Part shown: positions 21,814 to 28,277 of the stretch, piece by piece
Layout of the letters: every line of letters starts with the position of its first letter
Position numbering within the stretch: the stretch's first letter is position 1
Origin: a virus
Length of the DNA stretch: 28,949 bases
Strand: one strand, 5' to 3'
Virus record (IMG/VR): IMGVR_UViG_3300003650_000024
Span: 1 to 28,949 of that record
Notes under the pieces: generated by a model
Seen by the model: only the letters and a program-made list of their open reading frames with translations
What the model was told of the DNA's origin: nothing
Databases searched by the model: none
Program-made: the position numbers and the translations under genes

Positions 21814-23727
21814 ATGGCTGTATCTACACTAACGGTATCCATCTTGCCTAAACAACAGGTTCAGATTACGTCATTGGTTACGTCACGCTCTATGCCATTA
21901 GGTGTGTACGACACAGACATAGACGAGTGGATTAAGGCGCACGAACTAGATGACCTGACGTATGACAGCGCAGACCAACTCATCCAGTACCTTACGATGT
22001 TGCCAGTAAGTAGGACGACTTCGCAAGCGCACCTACCAATGAGTAGCACGAGCATTTTGGTAAATACCAAGAAAGGTAAGTGCGTCTTGTGTAATGAAGA
22101 CGTACTCGCTGGTCTCGGCTTATACGTATTTAACGCTGGTGGATGGGATACGTTCCATACGAGTGCTGACTGTCCACAGGTACATGAGTTACCCCTGATA
22201 AATTGGAACTGCGTAGCACTAATGGAAAGCCTAGAGATGTTTATTGTCGGGCTACCTCGCACTCCGAAGGTCATTGAGGTGTGTGAAGAACTACTAGCAC
22301 TCTCTACGGCGCATACCGCCAGCCTACCGTTTGACTTAGCCTTACCGCTAATGGAGTTTCAGAAGGCAGGCGTATCGTATGCGCTAAAGGCTCGGCGCAC
22401 GCTGTTGTGTGATGCGATGGGCTTGGGCAAGTCGTGTCAGGCTATTGCTGTGGCGATAGACGTAAAACTACATGGTGGTAGAACTGTCATCGTGTGCCCA
22501 TCGCACTTACGCTTACAATGGCTAAAAGAGATTAAGCGGTTTGCGCCATCATTAAAGACCGTGACAGTCACAGGGCGCAAGCCATATGGCATTGGCAAGT
22601 CAGACGTACTAGTTATTAGCGATAGCGTAATCAACTATTGGGCATTAGCACTTAAAGACAAGTTCACAGCGTTGATAGTAGACGAGGCGCACTCCATTAA
22701 GAACGAGAAAGCAGGGCGCACAAAGGGCGTGAGGTATCTTGCCCAAAGCATCCCAACTGACGGAATAATCATGTTGATGTCAGGCACACTTACTCCAAAT
22801 CGTCCGTCAGAATTACTATCGCCACTATCCATTATTGGAAGGCTAAATAGTGTCTTTGGAAGTCGTAAGCAGTTCTTGTTGAGGTACTGCGATTACCGCA
22901 TTGTAAACGGCTTCGTAAACAAGAACGGCGCAACGAACACTACCGAACTAAACACTAAACTACGTGGCACATGTATGGTACGGCGCAGGAAAGAAGATGT
23001 ACTGTCCGACTTGCCACCAAAGCGCCGAGCGCAGATAGACGTAGAACTATCGGCAAGTGAGATGGCTACTTACCGCAAAGCAGAGGATGACTTCTTGCTA
23101 TGGGTATTTAATAACTACGGTAAAGACGCATGGCAACGTGCGAGCAAGGCAGAGATTATTACACGCATGAATAAGTTGCGTGAGATATTGGGAATAGCAA
23201 AGATACGTAGCGTTGTAGAACACGTCAAGTCTCTGCTCTCAGAAGATGAGCAGGTAGTTGTATTCGCCTACCATCGCAAGGTCATAGAGGGTATCAAAGA
23301 AGCCCTAAAGGATTACGGAGTAGTTGTAGTCGCAGGTGGCTCTACGCCTGAGCAGAAGGAAGAGAGGGTTGAGAAGTTTATGAAGGGCGAGGCAAAGGTA
23401 TTCATTGGGCAGTACCAAAGCGCAGGGAGTGGGCTAAACCTAACTTGTGCGAGCAACGTGGTACTCGCTGAGATGACTTACACACCAGCCGAAGGACAGC
23501 AGGCAGAGGACAGGTGTCATCGCATTGGACAGCCTTATCCCATCGTGGCGTGGTGGATAACCGCAGTAGATACGAAGAAGCCCACGATGGATATGAGGAT
23601 GTGGGCACTACTTAATCAGAAGTCACAAGTGACGAGTGCCACAATGGATGGTTGGGCTGAGAACCTAAACGCTGACGCTGGCACAATGACCGCACAACTA
23701 CTACAAGATATGCTTCAGGAGTACTAG
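21814..23727 (+). CDS. SNF2-family helicase/translocase
   Basis: Protein of 637 residues; ATG 21814 lies downstream of the palindrome promoter and so is preferred to GTG 21712, which would translate through it. The N-terminal 200 residues include a possible zinc patch (CVLCNEDVL at about 90, then a later HTSADC). The two RecA-like domains follow: Walker A LCDAMGLGKSCQAI (about 200-213), motif II VDEAHSIKN (about 288), motif III MSGTLTPNRP (about 321), motif Ia-type HLRLQWLKEI, and motifs V-VI GSGLNLT ... EDRCHRIGQ (about 568). The layout is that of single-polypeptide SNF2/SMARCAL1-like ATPases, which translocate on double-stranded DNA in replication or repair. It is the first gene of the accessory block. 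Confidence 0.9.
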   Translation: MAVSTLTVSILPKQQVQITSLVTSRSMPLGVYDTDIDEWIKAHELDDLTYDSADQLIQYLTMLPVSRTTSQAHLPMSSTSILVNTKKGKCVLCNEDVLAGLGLYVFNAGGWDTFHTSADCPQVHELPLINWNCVALMESLEMFIVGLPRTPKVIEVCEELLALSTAHTASLPFDLALPLMEFQKAGVSYALKARRTLLCDAMGLGKSCQAIAVAIDVKLHGGRTVIVCPSHLRLQWLKEIKRFAPSLKTVTVTGRKPYGIGKSDVLVISDSVINYWALALKDKFTALIVDEAHSIKNEKAGRTKGVRYLAQSIPTDGIIMLMSGTLTPNRPSELLSPLSIIGRLNSVFGSRKQFLLRYCDYRIVNGFVNKNGATNTTELNTKLRGTCMVRRRKEDVLSDLPPKRRAQIDVELSASEMATYRKAEDDFLLWVFNNYGKDAWQRASKAEIITRMNKLREILGIAKIRSVVEHVKSLLSEDEQVVVFAYHRKVIEGIKEALKDYGVVVVAGGSTPEQKEERVEKFMKGEAKVFIGQYQSAGSGLNLTCASNVVLAEMTYTPAEGQQAEDRCHRIGQPYPIVAWWITAVDTKKPTMDMRMWALLNQKSQVTSATMDGWAENLNADAGTMTAQLLQDMLQEY

Positions 23728-23755
23728 ATGTTCCACGTGGAACATATGCTACGCT
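23728..23755 (+). promoter_or_regulatory. Promoter B: parS-like palindrome close to extended -10
   Basis: The 18-base palindrome ATGTTCCACGTGGAACAT (23728-23745) begins directly after the helicase stop. TACGCT at 23750-23755 is preceded by TGC, with only 5 bases between the 16-base core and the box, about one helical turn nearer than in promoters A, C and E. The leader GTGGACAACAATAAGAGG and a GGAGGAGG site lead to the ATG at 23792. Confidence 0.72.
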
Positions 23756-23791
23756 GTGAACGTGGACAACAATAAGAGGGAGGAGGACAAC

Positions 23792-23938
23792 ATGACAGAT
23801 TACAGGGTGAGCATTTGGGCATCCGTCAATGTCACGGCAGACAACGAAGAAGAAGCGTGTGGATTAGCGCACGACATGGTATTAAATCAGGATATCAAAA
23901 TGCGTGATTATGAGTTTGACGCACAAGCAAGGGATTAA
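23792..23938 (+). CDS. Very small conserved-type protein
   Basis: Protein of 48 residues with a strong GGAGGAGG ribosome site 7 bases before the ATG. TDYRVSIWASVNVTADNEEE followed by ACGLAHDMV resembles a short beta-strand/helix unit seen in many small phage proteins ('V-x-A-D/T-x-EEEA'). It is the only gene between promoters B and F. Function unknown. Confidence 0.72.
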   Translation: MTDYRVSIWASVNVTADNEEEACGLAHDMVLNQDIKMRDYEFDAQARD

Positions 23939-23949
23939 CTTTAAGCGTA

Positions 23950-23958
23950 TGGTACGCT
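23950..23958 (+). promoter_or_regulatory. Promoter F: extended -10 without palindrome
   Basis: TGGTACGCT (23950-23958) is identical to the box of promoter A, and the following TTGGACATAACAACGACAAG leads to AAGGAG before the ATG at 23987, matching the leader of the palindrome promoters. No TGTTCCACGTGGAACA copy lies upstream; instead there is TTAACTTTAAGCG. It therefore appears to be the same promoter class without the operator. Confidence 0.6.
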
Positions 23959-23986
23959 TGGACATAACAACGACAAGGAGAACAAC

Positions 23987-24994
23987 ATGAGCAAAGAAAC
24001 ATTTAAGTGGCTAAACACCTACTGTAAAATAGGGTTCACAGATAAGCGTGGCACGTCATGGCATTATCGTAAGTCAGAACAAGGCGAAAAGCCTAACCAT
24101 TACGCAGGCGCAATTCCAGTCGGTGATGTACTTAGCGACCTGTTTAACTGGAAAGCACAAGAAGCAGAAGTAGCGGTACAAGTAAATGGCACGTGGCTCT
24201 CACAGCCTGACCGCAAAGCCATCGTTCGTTCAGACAACGGTGCGGTACTCGGCATGTTTAAGGATAGTTACGCTATCCACCAGTATGAGGACTGGCTGAT
24301 TAACAGTCTGTCACACCTCATTGACGATGACCTGAACATTGGCTCGGCTGGCTTACTTAAAAATGGCGCAGTAGCCTTTGTAAGCATTGAGATGCCCGAA
24401 AGCATTAAGGTACTGGACGGCTTTACCGTTCGCCCAATGCTTCTCGCTACTACCTCACACAACGGTAGTATTAGCACAACCTTTAAGAAGGTTGCTACTC
24501 GTGTTGAGTGTGACAACCTCCTAGCCTACGCTCTGCGTGAGGATGGTGAACAATTTAGGGCAAGGCACAGCAAGAACTCCACGATGAAGTTACAGTCTGT
24601 ACGTGACGCATTGGGCTTCGTACATGCGATGACAGATGACATTGTGGCAGAGGTACTAAAGTACTCCAATGTCAAGGTTACAGACCGTGAGTGGGAAGCA
24701 ATAGTACAAAGGTTAATGCCAATTAGCCTTAATCCCGATGTAGCAAAGCAGGCAGTATCTCGTGTAGAGAACAAGCAAGAGCGCATGCGTGAGATGTACA
24801 AGAACGACCCACGTGTTGCGCCGTTTGCGGGTACTGCGCTGGGAGTTCTACAAGCCTTTAACACGTACGCACAGCACGTAGTAGGTAAAGAAGAGAACAA
24901 GGTTGAGCGCAACATGTTTAACGCCATCACAGGCAAAGTGGAAGCCCAAGACCTAGCGGTGCTGAAGGTTATTGAGGAACTAGTTGGGGTATGA
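23987..24994 (+). CDS. DUF932 family protein
   Basis: Protein of 335 residues. It follows the DUF932/plasmid-phage pattern: an N-terminal region with an AIVRSDNGAVLGMFKDSYAI strand set, then HLIDDDLNIGSAGLLKNGAV, and later FTVRPMLLATTSHNGSIS and a VRVECDNLLAYAL-type core, ending in a helical tail. DUF932 proteins are common on plasmids and phages; their function is not settled, though roles in DNA transactions or anti-host functions have been proposed. The strong AAGGAG site and a promoter (F) directly upstream suggest good expression. ATGA coupling to the WhiB gene. Confidence 0.9.
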   Translation: MSKETFKWLNTYCKIGFTDKRGTSWHYRKSEQGEKPNHYAGAIPVGDVLSDLFNWKAQEAEVAVQVNGTWLSQPDRKAIVRSDNGAVLGMFKDSYAIHQYEDWLINSLSHLIDDDLNIGSAGLLKNGAVAFVSIEMPESIKVLDGFTVRPMLLATTSHNGSISTTFKKVATRVECDNLLAYALREDGEQFRARHSKNSTMKLQSVRDALGFVHAMTDDIVAEVLKYSNVKVTDREWEAIVQRLMPISLNPDVAKQAVSRVENKQERMREMYKNDPRVAPFAGTALGVLQAFNTYAQHVVGKEENKVERNMFNAITGKVEAQDLAVLKVIEELVGV

Positions 24995-25296
24995 CAGCAC
25001 TAGTTAAATACGACACTTGGTACGACCACGCTTCTTGTAAGGACTATGACCATACGGTGTTCTTCCCTGAGATAAAGAGGGGGCATCCTAGAGGAACATC
25101 GGTCAAAGAAGCAAAAAACATATGCGCTAAGTGCCCTGTATCTCACGAGTGCTTTACTACCGCCTTCCAAAACAATGAAGAATACGGAATATGGGCTGGT
25201 GTGTTCTTTAACCGAACCGCTAAAACAAATAAGGCAAGGAACGAGGAGCGCATTAAAAAAGATTACATAAAGTTCCTTAAATGGAAAGTGCGATGA
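24991..25296 (+). CDS. WhiB-like Fe-S regulator (second copy)
   Basis: Protein of 101 residues. C16, C45, C48 and C54 (ICAKCPVSHEC) form the WhiB cluster, with FFPEI after the first Cys and EEYGIWAGVF as the turn motif, then a basic tail (RNEERIKKDYIKFLKWKVR) suited to DNA contact. Unlike the 19335 copy it has the usual C-terminal layout. It is co-translated with the DUF932 gene (ATGA) and so is under promoter F. A role in redirecting host transcription is likely by family; the target is unknown. Confidence 0.93.
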   Translation: MTALVKYDTWYDHASCKDYDHTVFFPEIKRGHPRGTSVKEAKNICAKCPVSHECFTTAFQNNEEYGIWAGVFFNRTAKTNKARNEERIKKDYIKFLKWKVR

Positions 25297-25484
25297 GTAA
25301 GAGGTGGACTGTACTAGATATTCAGTACCTAGCACCATCTCTACACATACTAGAGTGTGCGTATCTGCTGAACGTACTGTACGTGAGTACACTACCGCTA
25401 GACACATGGACACAACTAGAAGAGGGCTTAAAGCACTACGGAATAGAAGTAGAAGGGAAGAAGTATGTGGATGATATTAGTTAG
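25293..25484 (+). CDS. Hypothetical small helical protein
   Basis: Protein of 63 residues from ATG 25293 (ATGA junction); ATG 25281 would add four residues. MSKRWTVLDIQYLAPSLHIL starts a mostly hydrophobic-helical domain, somewhat like a helix-turn-helix, then a polar tail (LEEGLKHYGIEVEGKKY). Not recognised. Its C terminus overlaps the micro-ORF at 25465 in another frame. Confidence 0.68.
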   Translation: MSKRWTVLDIQYLAPSLHILECAYLLNVLYVSTLPLDTWTQLEEGLKHYGIEVEGKKYVDDIS

Positions 25485-25554
25485 AGGGTTTGGCTTAGCG
25501 TGTATGGCTGTGGCAATAGTTATGTACATACTGAACCGTTATGACGATTACTAA
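25465..25554 (+). CDS. 29-residue membrane microprotein
   Basis: A short reading frame starting at ATG 25465 with AGAAGGGAAG upstream at good spacing and ending TAA at 25552-25554, directly before promoter C. After MWMILVRGF it has a hydrophobic run (GLACMAVAIVMYIL) and a charged end (NRYDDY), the layout of a single-pass membrane peptide. Its stop abuts the palindrome. Too short for function assignment; real existence is likely from ribosome site and position. Confidence 0.55.
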   Translation: MWMILVRGFGLACMAVAIVMYILNRYDDY

Positions 25555-25592
25555 ATGTTCCACGTGGAACATTGTTAGGCATGTGCTACGCT
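25554..25592 (+). promoter_or_regulatory. Promoter C: 20-base parS-like palindrome plus extended -10
   Basis: AATGTTCCACGTGGAACATT (25554-25573) is perfect over 20 bases. TGCTACGCT follows, with TACGCT at 25587-25592 and 15 bases between the 16-base core and the box, as in A and E. The leader is ACAGGACAACAACTAGGAGG and the first gene starts at 25622. Confidence 0.78.
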
Positions 25593-25621
25593 GTACACAG
25601 GACAACAACTAGGAGGATAAA

Positions 25622-25864
25622 ATGTCAATAGACATTAGTGAGACAGAAGACATTAGTGAAGAAGTCTTTAAGACAAAGCAGATTACGGTTCGCCGTTACC
25701 GCATTGTAAAGGCATGGTCACTTGCTAAGTTACAAGCAAGGGTCAATAATGGCGCACGTTCAGGCTACAAACTCTCTCATTGGGGAGGGATGACAGCCTT
25801 TTCTAACTCGGCTACCCTCTACAAAGATGTAGAGATTACTGTTCTTGATACGGATGGGGTGTAA
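25622..25864 (+). CDS. DUF1737-like small protein
   Basis: Protein of 80 residues with AGGAGG 7 bases before the ATG. After an acidic start (SIDISETEDISEEVF) it has RRYRIVKAWSLAKLQARVN, then GARSGYKLSHWGGMTAFSN. The order Y-x-I-V, L-x-x-V-N, GY/W-x-x-x-GG follows DUF1737 (a short lambda-like domain of unknown function, common in phages). TAATG junction to the next gene. Function unknown. Confidence 0.72.
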   Translation: MSIDISETEDISEEVFKTKQITVRRYRIVKAWSLAKLQARVNNGARSGYKLSHWGGMTAFSNSATLYKDVEITVLDTDGV

Positions 25865-26145
25865 TGATTACACGTTACGTACTCCATCTCGTCACAAAGA
25901 ACTTGCCTAACGGACAACCACGCCGTATGACTTTAATCTACCTGAGTAGTGGTGGCAATAACGTACCAACTCCGCAGGGTGGTCAAACTCATCGTTTGAC
26001 GAGCGTGTTAGAGGGCAAGCATTGTCCGACTACACCACCAGCAGACGCACACGCTTTTAGGATTACACCTACCTCATACAACGAGTGGTTGGCAAAGGCA
26101 GAAGCCCTACTCCCACGTACGTCATGGAGTGTACAAGAAGCATGA
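25864..26145 (+). CDS. Hypothetical protein
   Basis: Protein of 93 residues (TAATG). N-terminal beta pattern (MITRYVLHLVTKNLPNGQPR, MTLIYLSSGG), then a Pro/Thr/His-rich middle and a closing helix (SYNEWLAKAEALLPRTSW). Not recognised. Confidence 0.7.
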   Translation: MITRYVLHLVTKNLPNGQPRRMTLIYLSSGGNNVPTPQGGQTHRLTSVLEGKHCPTTPPADAHAFRITPTSYNEWLAKAEALLPRTSWSVQEA

Positions 26146-26330
26146 GTGAAACGAGTGTAGACATTGTTGCCGAAGGCAGGCTATTTGCCGAGACTGTGCG
26201 CACGAAGTACGTACCTACCCCAGCCGTACACGCCAGCATCGTTGATGTGTTGTGTGACGAAGTGGAACGGCTACAAGAGGAACGAGACATGTGGAAAGGA
26301 AAATATCAGTACATAGAGGTAGAACCATGA
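26142..26330 (+). CDS. Short coiled-coil protein (EVERLQ family)
   Basis: Protein of 62 residues from ATG 26142 (ATGA). MSETSVDIVAEGRLFAETV, then DEVERLQEERDMWKGKYQYI. This is a paralogue of the genes at 5476, 6356 and 7045, 19 kb away, with a nearly identical DNA stretch (GACGAAGTGGAACGGCTACA). It is under promoter C. Confidence 0.75.
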   Translation: MSETSVDIVAEGRLFAETVRTKYVPTPAVHASIVDVLCDEVERLQEERDMWKGKYQYIEVEP

Positions 26331-26578
26331 GCGATAAGCGCAAACCTATCGGAGCATACGTCACATACATAGACGTGTTTAACAATGACGAAGTGACAAC
26401 CAACTACTTCTCGTTTGGGGAGTTTGATGAAGACACAGGGCTAGACAGTAATGGTACTGACGACTTGGATATCTACTACTACACAACGTACGAAGACCTA
26501 ATGGAAGAGTGGCTTGACCCAGCCTCGCAGGCTATGGGTTCAGACAACGGAGAGATATTGGGGTTTGACTTAGCCTAA
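26327..26578 (+). CDS. Acidic hypothetical protein
   Basis: Protein of 83 residues (ATGA). Beta-like start (MSDKRKPIGAYVTYIDVFNN), then very acidic with Tyr/Asp runs (DDLDIYYYTTYEDLMEEWLD). Net charge strongly negative, which would be compatible with a DNA-mimic or protein-inhibitor role, but there is no direct support. Not recognised. Confidence 0.7.
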   Translation: MSDKRKPIGAYVTYIDVFNNDEVTTNYFSFGEFDEDTGLDSNGTDDLDIYYYTTYEDLMEEWLDPASQAMGSDNGEILGFDLA

Positions 26579-26580
26579 CA

Positions 26581-26606
26581 ATGTTCCACGTGGAACATGC
26601 TACGAT
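26581..26606 (+). promoter_or_regulatory. Promoter D: parS-like palindrome close to extended -10
   Basis: ATGTTCCACGTGGAACAT (26581-26598) is followed by TGCTACGAT, with TACGAT at 26601-26606 and 3 bases between the 16-base core and the box. An overlapping TATAAA (26606-26611) is a second possible -10. The leader ACAGGACAACAACAAGGAGG leads to the ATG at 26636. Confidence 0.72.
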
Positions 26607-26635
26607 ATAAACAGGACAACAACAAGGAGGTAAGC

Positions 26636-26839
26636 ATGAAAAACAAATACATCATCGCAACAAGGACATTTACGTATGACGTGGAGCAAATCCGCACAGA
26701 ACTAAATGAGATGAACGACAGCGATGCTTCAGATGAGGACATTTGGGAGATGGTAAATGAGTGGGTATATGAGGACATGCGCTCGCCAGTATCACGCCAC
26801 GACATGAAAATGACGGACGAAGATGGGGTGGAGATATAA
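26636..26839 (+). CDS. Acidic hypothetical protein
   Basis: Protein of 67 residues with an AAGGAGG site. Start MKNKYIIATRTFTYDVEQIR, then a very acidic helix (NEMNDSDASDEDIWEMVNEW) and an acidic end. The N-terminal strand followed by an acidic helix resembles several small phage proteins. Function unknown. Confidence 0.72.
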   Translation: MKNKYIIATRTFTYDVEQIRTELNEMNDSDASDEDIWEMVNEWVYEDMRSPVSRHDMKMTDEDGVEI

Positions 26840-27162
26840 TGGACAACCACATTGTAGAGATATCTTCTGTGGATACATGGGAAGACACATATCGCCCCAT
26901 TACTAACTTCTTAGACGATGACGCTTCATTTACTGGAACGATGTTTGAGACATACGGCGCAGAGCATGAAGTTGTTATGGTTGTTCGCAATACTAACAAA
27001 GTGTGGACACTCATAGGTGGTGATGGTGGCACGTATATCATTAACGGATACCATTGGATTAACCGTCTTGGCTACTTCATTACAGCAGTACCATACAAGG
27101 ACGATACAGACTATACAGTTACAGTAGAGACCGACCAGTACGAAGGAGAAGCAAATGTCTAA
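26839..27162 (+). CDS. Hypothetical protein
   Basis: Protein of 107 residues (TAATG). Mostly beta-rich: HEVVMVVRNTNKVWTLIGGD, GTYIINGYHWINRLGYFI, then an acidic end. No cysteines or membrane segment. Not recognised; overlaps the next start by 8 bases. Confidence 0.7.
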   Translation: MDNHIVEISSVDTWEDTYRPITNFLDDDASFTGTMFETYGAEHEVVMVVRNTNKVWTLIGGDGGTYIINGYHWINRLGYFITAVPYKDDTDYTVTVETDQYEGEANV

Positions 27163-27418
27163 TAACAATGAAGAAGGGCAACTATTTGAGTGGCACGTGC
27201 CTGTGATGCTATCAGGTATGTATGACTTCCGTGTATACGCACCTACCGCAGAAGAGGCTAGGGATATGGTGGTGGATGGTGTAGTCACTATTGACTACGA
27301 ACGGCTAGAGTTGTGGACAGGTTGGGATTACGGAGATGTAGACGTAAGCGATGTGTATACTGAGGATGTATTCCCCCAACCGACATACGAACAGTTAGAG
27401 TTACCATTTAGTGATTAG
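27155..27418 (+). CDS. Hypothetical protein
   Basis: Protein of 87 residues with GAAGGAGAAG before the ATG. A WHVPVMLSGMYDFRVYAPTA beta-start, then EEARDMVVDGVVTIDYERLE, ending in an acidic QLELPFSD tail, similar in style to the small 'V-x-A-x-EEA' proteins at 23792. The last gene before the longest non-coding stretch. Function unknown. Confidence 0.72.
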   Translation: MSNNNEEGQLFEWHVPVMLSGMYDFRVYAPTAEEARDMVVDGVVTIDYERLELWTGWDYGDVDVSDVYTEDVFPQPTYEQLELPFSD

Positions 27419-27588
27419 TACACGTACAACAGTTTTTATACGTTTCTTTGCCTGATAGGCTGTCATGCGCCTACCCCAGTAAGAGGCACACGAGGACTGA
27501 AAAGATATGCGATATATGAACTACTCAGGCAGGGGAATATGTGCCGATATCGTTTTGTGCGTGTACTAAACACTAAAGGAGAACAGTC
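27419..27588. other. 170-base non-coding region with nested inverted repeats
   Basis: Longest gap of the accessory block. At 27449-27488 four short arms alternate as TGCCT, AGGC, GCCT, AGGCA, which can fold in more than one way (two adjacent GCCT/AGGC hairpins or a nested TGCCT/AGGCA structure). No tRNA features (no T-loop or CCA end) are seen. The palindrome and TGSTACGMT box of promoters A-E are absent here. A 20-codon reading frame at 27507-27569 is possible but weak. No promoter or terminator can be named with confidence. Confidence 0.4.
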
Positions 27589-27858
27589 ATGAAAGTATTT
27601 ATCTGTGGGGTTACAGGCAAGGTGCTATTCGCACAGAACATATGGCTCGTAGACACGGACGACCTACATACTGACAAAGAAGCACGAGAGATAGAAACAT
27701 CGGCTCGGACAGGTGAGGTAGTAGATACCGACATATGTGAGTACGGCTGGCACGTGATGACACTACTAGATACTGCTGGCGGTAATGTTAGCGGTAATAA
27801 CTCTCGTGGTGGCATTGGTAATGACAACTCATGTGTGAGTAACTACGCAGAAGAGTAG
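27589..27858 (+). CDS. Small protein with GNVSG repeat shared with the 505-residue protein
   Basis: Protein of 89 residues, AAGGAG site upstream. The first 60 residues are a compact beta-like domain (MKVFICGVTGKVLFAQNIWL, then DKEAREIETSARTGEVVD). The end carries GGNVSGNNSRGGIGNDNSC, nearly the same as a segment of the 11424 gene at both protein and DNA level. Function unknown. It ends just before promoter E. Confidence 0.75.
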   Translation: MKVFICGVTGKVLFAQNIWLVDTDDLHTDKEAREIETSARTGEVVDTDICEYGWHVMTLLDTAGGNVSGNNSRGGIGNDNSCVSNYAEE

Positions 27859-27860
27859 TC

Positions 27861-27899
27861 AATGTTCCACGTGGAACATTTACCCACGTGTGCTACGAT
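27861..27899 (+). promoter_or_regulatory. Promoter E: 20-base parS-like palindrome plus extended -10
   Basis: AATGTTCCACGTGGAACATT (27861-27880), perfect over 20 bases, begins 2 bases after the previous stop. TGCTACGAT follows, with TACGAT at 27894-27899 and a 15-base spacer from the 16-base core, as in A and C. The leader TAACTAGGACAACAATAGG and GGAGGA lead to the ATG at 27928. Confidence 0.78.
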
Positions 27900-27927
27900 G
27901 TAACTAGGACAACAATAGGAGGACAGC

Positions 27928-28272
27928 ATGAGTGGTGAAAAAATAATAGTAATGACCAAAAAGTGCCCCATATGTGATGATATCGGGGAAGTCGTAATGC
28001 CAGCCGAAGATGCTGAGTATGGTGCGAACCTACGCTGGGCAGGCTCACTCATCCAAGAGTGCTACCCAACCTTGTCACCAGCCTTACGAGAGCAGGTCTT
28101 GACAGGAACACATCCTGAGTGTTGGAACGAGTTGCTTGGCATTACAGAGCAGACGCTATGGGCTGGCGTGTGTGACGCTGATAAAACAATGAGGGATGCC
28201 GAGAAAGCATTTAAGGATGCCGAGAAAGCATATGACGAAGCATACGACAAGTGGTGGGAAGAGAACTCGTAA
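27928..28272 (+). CDS. Hypothetical protein with CxxC and C-terminal helical repeat
   Basis: Protein of 114 residues under promoter E. CPIC near residue 13 is a single Cys pair, with possible partners in QECYP and PECW. The last 30 residues contain a duplicated helix unit, RDAEKAFKDAEKAYDEAYD, with a matching direct DNA repeat (GATGCCGAGAAAGCAT twice). Mostly helical; function unknown. Confidence 0.72.
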   Translation: MSGEKIIVMTKKCPICDDIGEVVMPAEDAEYGANLRWAGSLIQECYPTLSPALREQVLTGTHPECWNELLGITEQTLWAGVCDADKTMRDAEKAFKDAEKAYDEAYDKWWEENS

Positions 28273-28277
28273 CTAAC

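Noticed and set aside
23728-23755. Palindromes as intrinsic terminators
   Set aside because: They lie after stop codons but have no T tract, and the sequence is identical to the fully conserved 16-mer in front of promoters, so an operator fits better.
27440-27500. tRNA-like cloverleaf in the 27419-27588 gap
   Set aside because: No T-loop GGTTCGA-type sequence, no acceptor stem or anticodon arm in the right places; only short alternating arms.
27507-27569. 20-codon reading frame in the non-coding gap
   Set aside because: The ribosome site is too far away and the peptide is unconvincing; kept only as a remark.
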